From Eggerthellaceae bacterium (GTDB taxonomy: Bacteria > Actinomycetota > Coriobacteriia > Coriobacteriales > Eggerthellaceae): a DNA stretch of 35,113 nucleotides. A model generated the notes under the pieces. That model made no database searches and had not been told where the DNA came from. It saw only the letters and a list, made by a program, of their open reading frames with translations. The position numbers and the translations under genes were made by a program. The stretch lies in contig JAUNGO010000020.1 of NCBI GenBank assembly GCA_030524475.1, positions 1 to 35,113 of the forward strand. The letters are read 5' to 3'. Shown here piece after piece: positions 22,756 through 29,931 of this stretch; position 1 is the stretch's first letter; every line of letters begins with the position of its first letter.

Positions 22756-24837
22756 GTGGCAAAATACCAGAAACTGCTGGAGCCCTTCAAAATCGGCAAC
22801 GTTGAGCTGAGGAATCGCTTCGTCATGCTGCCGATGACCATCGAGAAGGTGGACAACTACCACATCTCCGATGATCTGGTGGACTTCTACGAGAAGCGCG
22901 CGAAGGGCGGCGTGGGCCTGGTCGAGGTCGGCTCGGCTTACGTGTGCGACTGCTTCGACACCACCCCGAAGTACCACACCACCACCGGTGCGTGCGGCAT
23001 CTGGGACGACCAGTTCATCCCCGGTTGGAAGCGCGTGGCCGACGTGTGCCACACCCACGGCGCGAAAGTGGCGGCCCAGCTGCAGCTGTGCTACGAGTGG
23101 CGCGCCACGGGCGACGACCCGCTGCTTTCCTACGCTCCCTCCAAAGACGTCATGAGCGGGCCTTTCGTGGGCATGCCCGAGCGCGAGTACACCAAAGAGG
23201 AAATCGCGATCGTGGTCAAGCAGTACGGCGAGGCGGCCCGTCGCGCCAAGGACGCAGGGATCGACATCATCGAGATCCACGCGGGCATCGGCTACATGGT
23301 GATGCGCTTCCTCTCGAAGTACTCCAACCATCGCACCGACGAGTACGGCGGCACGCCGGAGAACCGCGCGCGCTTCCTCTGCGAGATCATCGACGAGATC
23401 CACAAAACCTGCGGCGACGACATGCCCATCCTCGTGCGCATCTCGGCCGACGACCTCATGCCGGGCGGCAACCGCATCGAGGACACCCTCGAGCTCATCC
23501 CGATCATCGAGAAGCACGGCGTCGACGCGTGGAGCGTGCAGGCGGGCTTCCACGAGGCGCCGCGCCCGGTGGCGAACCAGATCGTTCCCGAGGGCGAGTT
23601 CATCGACCTGGCGAAGCAGGTCAAGACCGTGACCGACAAGCCGGTGTTCCCCGGCACGCGCATCAACTCGCTCGATATGTGCGACAAGGTGGTCACCCAG
23701 GGCTACGGCGACGCTGTGGGCATGGCGCGCCAGTTCATCGCCGACCCCGACACGGCGGCGAAGGTGGCGGCGGGTCATCCCGAGCAGGTTCGCCCCTGCA
23801 TCGTGTGCAGCCGCTGCCTCGACAACATCTTCATCGGCAAGCCCTGCCAGTGCTCCGTGAACGCGCATGTGTGGGAAGGCGTCAAGGTGGGCACGCCTGA
23901 GGAGAAGCCGGCCGAGGCGCCCAAGCACGTGGTCGTCGTGGGCGCGGGCCCGGGCGGCCTGGAGGCGGCGCGCGTGGCGGCCGTGCGCGGGCACAAGGTG
24001 ACCGTGCTCGACAAGTCCGACCGCGTGGCGGGCCTGCTCAACATGGCGCAGGTCTTGAACGCCAAGATCGAGCCTTTGGTGTCCTACTGGAACGAGGAGA
24101 TGAAGCTTCACCCGAACATCACGCTGAAGCTCAACACCTACGTCGACGCCGACGTGGTGAAGTCGCTCAACCCCGACGAGGTCATCGTGTCTCCCGGCGG
24201 CGGCATCATCTCGCTTAACGTTCCCGGCATCGACGGCAAAAACGTCGTGAAGTCCGAGGACATCAAGGAGATGTGCGCGGGCAAGGTTCCCGAGGGCAAG
24301 GGCATGCTGTGGAAGGCGGCCGTGGCGGCCATCAAGGCGCAGGGCGGCACCGTCGAGTTCATGCGCTTCGGCCTGAACATGGCAAGCGGGCCTACCGCCA
24401 TCGTGGGCAAGCGCGTGGTTGTCGTGGGCGGCGGCTTCGCCGGCCTTGAGGTTGCCGAGGCGATGTGCGAGAACCGCGAGATCACGGTGATCGAGGAAGC
24501 CAAGAAGATGGGCAACGGCATCGGCATCATCGACAAGAACCCCACGATCAACCTGGTGAAGAGCAAGGGCGTGAAGCTCATGCCGCTCACCAAGCTGGTC
24601 GAGGTCACGAAGAAGGGCGCGCGCGTCCAAAACGTCGAGACGGGCGAGGAGACGTTCATCGAGTGCGACACCGTGCTCACCTCGCTCGGCGTCGAGCAAA
24701 ACACCGACCTGTACGACAAGATCAAGGCCGTGTTCCCCAACGCCAAGCTCATCGGCGACGCCACGACGCCTGAGGGCAAGGTCTACCGCACGCTCGAGGC
24801 GGTGAAGGGCGGCTACGAGGCTTCGATGGCCATCTAG
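22756..24837 (+). CDS. Old Yellow Enzyme-like enoate reductase (FMN, 4Fe-4S, FAD)
   Basis: 693 residues from a GTG start with AAAGGAG 7 bases upstream. The barrel domain opens with LLEPFKIGNVELRNRFVMLPM and has EIHAGIGYMVMRFLSKYSNHRTDEYGG near residues 174-200. The second histidine of the family HXXH motif is replaced by isoleucine. CIVCSRC...CQC (C348, C351, C354, C366) binds the 4Fe-4S cluster. HVVVVGAGPGGLEAARVAA begins the FAD domain and RVVVVGGGFAGLEVAEAM is the NAD(P)H fold. The end LIGDATTPEGKVYRTLEAVKGGYEA is complete. The layout is that of BaiCD/BaiH and 2-enoate reductases, which reduce activated C=C bonds. A CaiA-like dehydrogenase follows 154 bases downstream. The changed histidine suggests a different substrate. 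Confidence 0.9.
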   Translation: MAKYQKLLEPFKIGNVELRNRFVMLPMTIEKVDNYHISDDLVDFYEKRAKGGVGLVEVGSAYVCDCFDTTPKYHTTTGACGIWDDQFIPGWKRVADVCHTHGAKVAAQLQLCYEWRATGDDPLLSYAPSKDVMSGPFVGMPEREYTKEEIAIVVKQYGEAARRAKDAGIDIIEIHAGIGYMVMRFLSKYSNHRTDEYGGTPENRARFLCEIIDEIHKTCGDDMPILVRISADDLMPGGNRIEDTLELIPIIEKHGVDAWSVQAGFHEAPRPVANQIVPEGEFIDLAKQVKTVTDKPVFPGTRINSLDMCDKVVTQGYGDAVGMARQFIADPDTAAKVAAGHPEQVRPCIVCSRCLDNIFIGKPCQCSVNAHVWEGVKVGTPEEKPAEAPKHVVVVGAGPGGLEAARVAAVRGHKVTVLDKSDRVAGLLNMAQVLNAKIEPLVSYWNEEMKLHPNITLKLNTYVDADVVKSLNPDEVIVSPGGGIISLNVPGIDGKNVVKSEDIKEMCAGKVPEGKGMLWKAAVAAIKAQGGTVEFMRFGLNMASGPTAIVGKRVVVVGGGFAGLEVAEAMCENREITVIEEAKKMGNGIGIIDKNPTINLVKSKGVKLMPLTKLVEVTKKGARVQNVETGEETFIECDTVLTSLGVEQNTDLYDKIKAVFPNAKLIGDATTPEGKVYRTLEAVKGGYEASMAI

Positions 24838-24849
24838 CCAGCCGCATTC

Positions 24850-24883
24850 CGCAAGACCGCGTCACAAGTGATGCGTTCTTGCG
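24850..24883 (+). terminator. Long hairpin between OYE-2 and the acyl-CoA dehydrogenase gene
   Basis: Two 16-base arms (CGCAAGACCGCGTCAC and GTGATGCGTTCTTGCG) pair at 15 positions (one of them G-T), separated by two bases. No T-run follows. It may attenuate transcription or protect the upstream mRNA, giving the two genes different levels. Confidence 0.6.
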
Positions 24884-24991
24884 AACCCGGCGGGGCGCGC
24901 CGAGCGACGCGCACGACGTGCCCCGCGTTTCACGTTGGTTCAAGCACGCAAGTGTTTTGAATAGAAAGAAGTTTTCCTAAAGGAGGAAAAA

Positions 24992-26176
24992 ATGGATTTC
25001 AGCTACACCCCGGAACAACTTGAGATCAAGCGCGGCATCCGCGAGTGGGCCAAGAAGCACCTGACCGAAGAGGTCATTGCTGACGGCTACAAGAACCGCG
25101 GCATCGCTCCTGAGGTTGCGAAGTCTTGGGTCGACGAGGGTTGGGGCATGTACGGCCTGCCCGAGGAGTACGGCGGAAAGCCGGTCGACCACGTGACGAT
25201 GGCGATGATCATCGAGGAGCTCAACCATGCGGGCGGCAACATCCCGATGGCTCCCAACCTGCTCATCATGTTCGATATGTGCGAGTTCGGCAACCCCGAG
25301 CAGATCAAGTACGCCATCGACTACTACAAGGAGAACGGCTACCCGCCGTACTGCCTGGCCATCTCCGAGCCCGAGGCCGGCTCCGACAACCAGGGCATGA
25401 CCACCACCGCCACCAAGGGCGAGGACGGCAAGATCCACATCAACGGCACGAAGACCTGGGTGACCTCGGGCGAGACCGCCGGCGGCTTCATCGTGGTGTG
25501 CAAGGACGAGGATCCCTCCCGCGAGAACAAGAATATGTCGATGTACCTCGTTCCCTCCGACGCGAAGGGCGTGACCATCGAGCCTCTGAACAAGATCGGC
25601 ATGCAGATCATGCCCTTCTCGATGATCCACTTCGACGACGTGGTGGTCGACGAGGACCAGCTGCTCGGCATCAAGGGCAAGGGCTTCTACCAGCTGATGA
25701 AGAACTTCGAGTGGGAGCGCTGCGTGCTTTTGGCGGAGCTGCTCGGCGAGGCTCAGGCCGCGATGGAGGACGCCTGCGCATGGGTCAACGAGCGTCAGCA
25801 GTTCGGCAAGGGCATCAAGACGTTCCAGCTCGTGCAGGAGCACATCGTTGAGATGCAGATCGAGCTCACCAACACCCGCAACTTCCTGTATCGCACCTGC
25901 TGGAAGCTTGACAACGGCATCCCGGTGAACAACGACGCCGCCATGCTCAAGCGCTACGGCGCGCCCGCGCTCACCGACTGCTGCTCGCGTGCGCTGCAGC
26001 TCATGGGCGGCCTCGGCTTCACCGACGAGACGCGCGTTTCCCGCCTGATGCTCGACTGCCGCGGCTTCCAGATCGGCGGCGGCACGGTGGAGATCATGGT
26101 GCACATCTCCGGTCGCGGCATCCTGAAGGAGTACGCGAAGGTTGCCGAGGATCCCGATTACCTCTGGACGCTGTAA
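24992..26176 (+). CDS. CaiA-like acyl-CoA dehydrogenase without the usual catalytic glutamate
   Basis: 394 residues with the full acyl-CoA dehydrogenase fold: helical N-terminus (MDFSYTPEQLEIKRGIREWA), FAD-binding CLAISEPEAGSDNQGM (about 126-141) and WVTSG, the middle beta domain, and the C-terminal helical domain with RQQFGK and LQLMGGLGF. Where ordinary members read YEGT with the catalytic base, this reads IGGGTVEIM (361-369), close to the GGSDEM of E. coli CaiA, crotonobetainyl-CoA reductase. That supports a reductive role on an enoyl-CoA, or a base at another site. AAAGGAGG precedes the ATG. It is downstream of OYE-2 and needs an ETF, which is encoded 2 kb further on. Confidence 0.87.
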   Translation: MDFSYTPEQLEIKRGIREWAKKHLTEEVIADGYKNRGIAPEVAKSWVDEGWGMYGLPEEYGGKPVDHVTMAMIIEELNHAGGNIPMAPNLLIMFDMCEFGNPEQIKYAIDYYKENGYPPYCLAISEPEAGSDNQGMTTTATKGEDGKIHINGTKTWVTSGETAGGFIVVCKDEDPSRENKNMSMYLVPSDAKGVTIEPLNKIGMQIMPFSMIHFDDVVVDEDQLLGIKGKGFYQLMKNFEWERCVLLAELLGEAQAAMEDACAWVNERQQFGKGIKTFQLVQEHIVEMQIELTNTRNFLYRTCWKLDNGIPVNNDAAMLKRYGAPALTDCCSRALQLMGGLGFTDETRVSRLMLDCRGFQIGGGTVEIMVHISGRGILKEYAKVAEDPDYLWTL

Positions 26177-26305
26177 AGGACGCGTTGCGCCGCGCGGCGC
26201 TCGCGTAAACGAAACGAGGGTGATGCCATGTGCGTCGCCCTCGTTGTTTTGCGTGAAGGGGAGAAGGGGGAGTGAAGCGTGAGGAGCATGGGACACGAGT
26301 GGCGA

Positions 26306-26360
26306 ACGCGGGGACGTAGCCCTGTTCACTGAACCGGTGAACAGGGCTACGTCCCCGCGT
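26306..26360. repeat. Perfect 24-bp inverted repeat (family B) at the acyl-CoA dehydrogenase / MetH-activation convergent junction
   Basis: The arms 26306-26329 and 26337-26360 are exact complements with a 7-base loop (TGAACCG). The arm core is GGGGACGTAGCCCTGTTC. It sits 21 bases from the minus-strand stop and 130 bases from the plus-strand one. This is the longest perfect hairpin in the window. Confidence 0.88.
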
Positions 26361-26381
26361 GTTCCGCGCACAGCGCTTGCG

Positions 26382-27140
26382 CTACTCCTTGAACTTTCCG
26401 CGGCGCCCGTGGCAGTTCATGCCGATGGCGCGGATGCTGCAGCGCTCGCGGTTGCGGCAGCGGCCGCAGGCGCGCTTGCGGTTGCGCTGCGAGGCGTCGT
26501 ACATTCCCATGACGCCGAGGTTCGCGCCGCTTGCGGCGATCGCGCCCGACTTGTCGCACGCGAAGCCGAGGCGGTTCGTCGCCTGCGTGTAGAACAGAAG
26601 CTGCGTGTTCGACTCGAGGGGGAAGTCGTATTCGCCCGCTTGCAGCGCCTCGTCGACGTGCAGCCCCAGCTCGTGCGCCTCTCGCGCTACGGCGTCGGAG
26701 GTCTTGCGCTCGGCCCAGGCGCCCATCGCCTGCAGGCATGCCTCGAACACGGCCTCGTCGACTGCGTCGCGGCACAGCCGCGCGCGCAACGCGTTCACGC
26801 ACTCGGGCGAGCCGACCGAGGTGGCCATCATCACGCAGTGCGTGGCGCGGCGCATACGGTCGTATATCGTCTTGCCGCGCAGCACCGCCATCGTGCCGAC
26901 CAGCTTGATGCCGGGCTCGGTGTAGGAGGGCGGAAGCGTGCACGTGGCAGGGTTGAACAGCTTGTACACGCCGCGCGGCCGAAGCGCCTCGCAGCACGCC
27001 GCCGCTATTTTCTCGACGCGCTCTTCTAACGCGTCGTCGGTTGCGGCGGAGTTTTCGTCGATGAACGCGCGGACGGTTTGTTTGTCGAGGGAGTCGACGG
27101 CGCAGTCGACTTCGACGATCTGGTGCGTTTGGACGGCCAT
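26382..27140 (-). CDS. Stand-alone MetH-activation-domain-like protein with C-terminal Fe-S type motif
   Basis: 252 residues from an ATG preceded by AAGAGAG. The middle part (HCVMMATSVGSPECVNALR, then an acidic-to-helical stretch, AGEYDFPLESNTQLL and the closing ASGANLGVMGM) follows the order of the AdoMet-activation domain of cobalamin-dependent methionine synthase. There, a SPGYGDFPLE-like motif binds AdoMet. The C-terminus has CGRCRNRERCSIRAIGMNC (C225, C228, C234, C243; CX2CX5CX8C), a pattern for a metal or Fe-S centre also seen at the end of stand-alone activation proteins. It may reactivate a corrinoid methyltransferase. No such enzyme is nearby. The family call is from layout and is moderate. 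Confidence 0.55.
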   Translation of the reverse strand: MAVQTHQIVEVDCAVDSLDKQTVRAFIDENSAATDDALEERVEKIAAACCEALRPRGVYKLFNPATCTLPPSYTEPGIKLVGTMAVLRGKTIYDRMRRATHCVMMATSVGSPECVNALRARLCRDAVDEAVFEACLQAMGAWAERKTSDAVAREAHELGLHVDEALQAGEYDFPLESNTQLLFYTQATNRLGFACDKSGAIAASGANLGVMGMYDASQRNRKRACGRCRNRERCSIRAIGMNCHGRRGKFKE

Positions 27141-27458
27141 GTTGCTCTCTTTTCGTCCTTTGGATAGATTCTTTTGGACATATAGTAACAATGCAACCCA
27201 TGAAATTTCGATACACAAATGCTTAAAGGTGGCTAAGAAGAAAATATCTGCACAATCTTTAGGACAAAAATAAAATTATGTGTATGTTGCACGACGCGCG
27301 AGGAACGTACAATTACCTCAGGAAAACACGAGGCGCGCATGATGCGCCCACGGCGCGAACAGCGTGCCTATGACGCAGGCGACGCGCCCGCAGCGCACGA
27401 CGCGCCCACCGTGCGAAAGAGTCGCGCACGCTCACCCTTCGAGACGAGGAGAACTCTT
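27141..27458. promoter_or_regulatory. Divergent regulatory region between the MetH-activation-like gene and coaD
   Basis: 318 bases. The left half is strikingly A+T rich, with TACTATATG on the minus strand as a -10 candidate and GGACA/GGACAAA motifs at 27176 and 27262. TTGCAC (27287-27292), 15 bases, TACAAT (27308-27313) is a candidate coaD promoter. The right half is GC rich with a repeated GACGCGCCC and no gene with a ribosome binding site. Confidence 0.4.
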
Positions 27459-27944
27459 GTGAAACGAGCCCTCACGCCCGGAACCTTCGATCCCATCACC
27501 AGCGGACACCTCGACGTGATCACGCGCGCCGCGCAGTTGGTCGACGAGGTGGTGGTGTCGGTGGCGGCGTCCGAGAAGAAAAACCCCTTGTTCACCCTCG
27601 ACGAGCGCGTGGCGCTGGTGAAGGAGGCAACGGCGCACCTGCCCAACGTGCGCGTCGAGCCCTTCAACGACCTGCTCGTGAACTTCGCGCGGCGCATGGA
27701 CGCCGAGGTGGTGATCAAGGGCCTGCGCGCCATCACCGACTTCGAGTACGAGTTCCAGATGACGGCGCTCAACTACCAGCTCGACCAGGAGCTCGAGACG
27801 GTGTTCATCATGTCGCCGCCGCAGTATATGTACCTCTCGTCGTCGATCGTGCGCGAGATTGCCAGCATGCACGGGTCGCTCGACGGCCTCGTGCCGCCGT
27901 GCGTTGTGCGCGCCCTCAAGGAGAAGTTCGAAAGCGTTGCATAA
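27459..27944 (+). CDS. coaD: Phosphopantetheine adenylyltransferase
   Basis: 161 residues from a GTG start, the normal size for CoaD. It makes dephospho-CoA from ATP and 4'-phosphopantetheine, the penultimate step of CoA synthesis. RALTPGTFDPITSGHLDVI carries the TXGH nucleotidyltransferase motif, and YLSSSIVREIA is the ISSTXXR-like motif binding ATP phosphates. Also visible are KGLRAITDFEYEFQM and LVPPCVVRAL. GAGGAGA precedes the GTG; an in-frame ATG at 27339 would add 40 residues with no homology. Its product supplies CoA to the acyl-CoA genes that follow, although etfB starts 150 bases later with its own probable promoter. Confidence 0.93.
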   Translation: MKRALTPGTFDPITSGHLDVITRAAQLVDEVVVSVAASEKKNPLFTLDERVALVKEATAHLPNVRVEPFNDLLVNFARRMDAEVVIKGLRAITDFEYEFQMTALNYQLDQELETVFIMSPPQYMYLSSSIVREIASMHGSLDGLVPPCVVRALKEKFESVA

Positions 27945-27958
27945 ATCCGTCCTATGAC

Positions 27959-27985
27959 GCATCGACTCTTTCGATGGATCGATGC
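27959..27985 (+). terminator. Hairpin after coaD
   Basis: GCATCGA and TCGATGC pair around 13 bases, with an alternative inner CATCGA/TCGATG pairing. There is no T-run. It lies between coaD and etfB and probably separates the two transcripts. Confidence 0.35.
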
Positions 27986-28094
27986 CACAAAGGGGTTCAT
28001 ATATCCGTTTTTACCGGTCAAGTTTTCAGATATGGTCAGAAGCAGTGAATAAGGTCGGACACCCGCGCCCGGCGCGCGAGACAGGGAGGCCAAC

Positions 28095-28850
28095 ATGAAC
28101 ATAGCGGTATGCGTTAAGCAGGTTGTCGACACCGAGGCGGTCATCGAGCTTGACGGGAACGGAAACGTGGTCACCGAGGGTCAAACGCTCATCATCGACC
28201 CGTACGGCGAGTTCGCCGTGGAGAAGGCCGTGCAACTGAAAGAGGCGCTCGGCGGCGAGGTGTGCTGCGTGTGCGTCGGCGACGAGGGCGCGACCTCGGC
28301 GCTGCGGCACGCGCTCGCGATGGGCGCCGACCGCGCGATCTTAGTGGAAGACGACGCATGGCGCGACCTCGACGCCGCCCAGTGCGCCGCCGAGCTGGCG
28401 AGCGTCCTTTCGGAGCTGGGTGTTGACGTGATTATGGGCGGCTGGACCTCGGGCGACACGTCGAGCGCCCAGGTGATGGGCCGCGTGGCGCGACGTATGG
28501 GCTTGCCGCTGGCGAACATGGCGGTTGCCCTTGAGGCGACGGATGAGGGCGTGTGCGCCACGTGCGAGGTCGACGACGGCGTGGAAGTGGCCGACTATGC
28601 GTGCCCGGTGGTGGTAGCGGCGCAGCAGGGGCTTGCCGAGCCGCGTTATCCCTCGGTACGCGACGTGATGCAGGCGCGGCGCAAGCCCATCGAGCGGCGT
28701 GCGCCCGCGGGCGGCGCGCAGGCGGCCACGCGCGTGGTCGCGCGCTCGCTCAAGCCCGCGCGCTCAGGCGGCCGCGTGCTTGAGGGCGAGGTAGCACAGG
28801 TCGTGCCCGAGTTGGTGCGTCTGCTGCAAATCGAGGCGAAGGTGATTTAA
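28095..28850 (+). CDS. etfB: Electron transfer flavoprotein beta subunit
   Basis: 251 residues, the usual size for EtfB/FixA. MNIAVCVKQVVDTEAVIELDGNGNVV opens the alpha/beta fold. DPYGEFAVEKAVQLKE and the ILVEDDAWRDLD stretch contact AMP or FAD, and GGWTSGDTSSAQVMGRVARRMGLP is the nucleotide-binding loop of the family. With EtfA it shuttles electrons from acyl-CoA dehydrogenases. GGGAGGCC precedes the ATG. etfA and the membrane oxidoreductase follow in order, so this is one operon. Whether this ETF bifurcates electrons cannot be judged by eye, but the adjacent membrane partner fits a non-bifurcating, quinone-linked type. Confidence 0.9.
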   Translation: MNIAVCVKQVVDTEAVIELDGNGNVVTEGQTLIIDPYGEFAVEKAVQLKEALGGEVCCVCVGDEGATSALRHALAMGADRAILVEDDAWRDLDAAQCAAELASVLSELGVDVIMGGWTSGDTSSAQVMGRVARRMGLPLANMAVALEATDEGVCATCEVDDGVEVADYACPVVVAAQQGLAEPRYPSVRDVMQARRKPIERRAPAGGAQAATRVVARSLKPARSGGRVLEGEVAQVVPELVRLLQIEAKVI

Positions 28851-28901
28851 GCGCGCGGCGCTCGGATAAGGCGCTGGGCTGGCAACTCTCAAGAGGAAGG
28901 C

Positions 28902-29903
28902 GTGAACCTCATGGCAGGAATCTGGGTAGGCGCGGCTGTCGACGGCGGCAGCGTGCGCAACGTGGCGTTGGAGATGACGGCGGCGGCGCGGGTGTTGGCC
29001 GACGCATGCGGGCAGGAAGCAGTAGCCGTGCTTTGGGGCACGGCGGCCGCCGAGGCGGCAAGGCAGGTGGCGTCGTACGGCGCCGACCGCGTGGTGGTTC
29101 TCGAGCTCTCGGGCGACGAGAGCGCGCGCTTGCCTGAGCTTGGGGAGGCGCTCGCTCAGCTTGTCGCCGAGAACGGCCCGCGCGTGCTTCTGCTTGCCGA
29201 CGGGGCAACCTCGCGCGCGCTTTCCCCGGCGCTTGCCGAGCGCGCGGGCGCGGCGCTTGTGAACGACGTGGTTGGCATAGCGCTCGACGAGCAGGGCGCA
29301 ACGCCGGTGTTCACGCGCCTGCCGTACTCGGGCAAGGTGGTCGAGCGCGTGCAAGCAACCGATGCGGCGGCGCTCGTGGTTGCCACGGTGCGCCCGAAGG
29401 CGCTTGAGGCGGGCGATCCCGACCCGTCGCGCACGGCCCCCGTCGAGGTGCGCCCGGCAAGCCCCGTCGCCGCTGCGCGCGTCGTGCGCGAGGTGGTGCG
29501 CGCCGCCTCCGAGCGCGTCGACCTCGCCGAGGCCGACGTGGTGGTTGCGGGCGGCCGCGGCATGAAAAGCGCCGAGGGCTTCAAGGTGCTCGAAGGGCTC
29601 GCCGACGTGTTGGGCGCGGCGATAGGCGCCTCGCGCCCCGCCGTCGACGAGGGTTGGATCGACGCGCAGTACCAAGTGGGGCAAACGGGCCGCACCGTGG
29701 CGCCGTCGCTCTACATCGCGTGCGGCATCTCGGGCTCCATCCAGCACGCGGCGGGCATGGCGGCGTCGAAGTGCGTGGTCGCCGTTAACAAAGACCCGGA
29801 GGCCGAGATCTTCGCGCTTGCCGACTACGGCATCGTGGCCGATCTGTTCGAGGTCGTGCCGCTGCTCACTCAAGAGCTGCGCGCGGCGCTCGCGTCCTCG
29901 TAA
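28902..29903 (+). CDS. etfA: Electron transfer flavoprotein alpha subunit
   Basis: 333 residues from a GTG; an ATG three codons later is an alternative. The N-terminal alpha/beta domain (about 1-190) pairs with EtfB. The C-terminal FAD domain has [39 protein letters not shown], then [58 protein letters not shown]. These are the classical EtfA FAD signatures. AGAGGAAGG precedes the start. The gap to etfB is 51 bases and to the membrane oxidoreductase gene 28 bases, supporting one operon. Confidence 0.92.
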   Translation: MNLMAGIWVGAAVDGGSVRNVALEMTAAARVLADACGQEAVAVLWGTAAAEAARQVASYGADRVVVLELSGDESARLPELGEALAQLVAENGPRVLLLADGATSRALSPALAERAGAALVNDVVGIALDEQGATPVFTRLPYSGKVVERVQATDAAALVVATVRPKALEAGDPDPSRTAPVEVRPASPVAAARVVREVVRAASERVDLAEADVVVAGGRGMKSAEGFKVLEGLADVLGAAIGASRPAVDEGWIDAQYQVGQTGRTVAPSLYIACGISGSIQHAAGMAASKCVVAVNKDPEAEIFALADYGIVADLFEVVPLLTQELRAALASS

Positions 29904-29931
29904 AGGCAGCGGAAGGCGAAGGGGAACTTCA

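Noticed and set aside
22570..24699. 709-codon open frame on the minus strand opposite OYE-2
   Set aside because: GC-rich third positions leave the opposite strand open. The frame is rich in H, R, A and D with no known motif, and the plus strand encodes a clear enzyme. The same holds for long minus frames opposite the radical SAM gene, metK, leuA, OYE-1 and the membrane oxidoreductase gene.
27339..27458. 40-residue N-terminal extension of CoaD
   Set aside because: CoaD proteins begin at the RALTPGTFDP strand, and GAGGAGA lies just before the GTG at 27459. The extension is low complexity.
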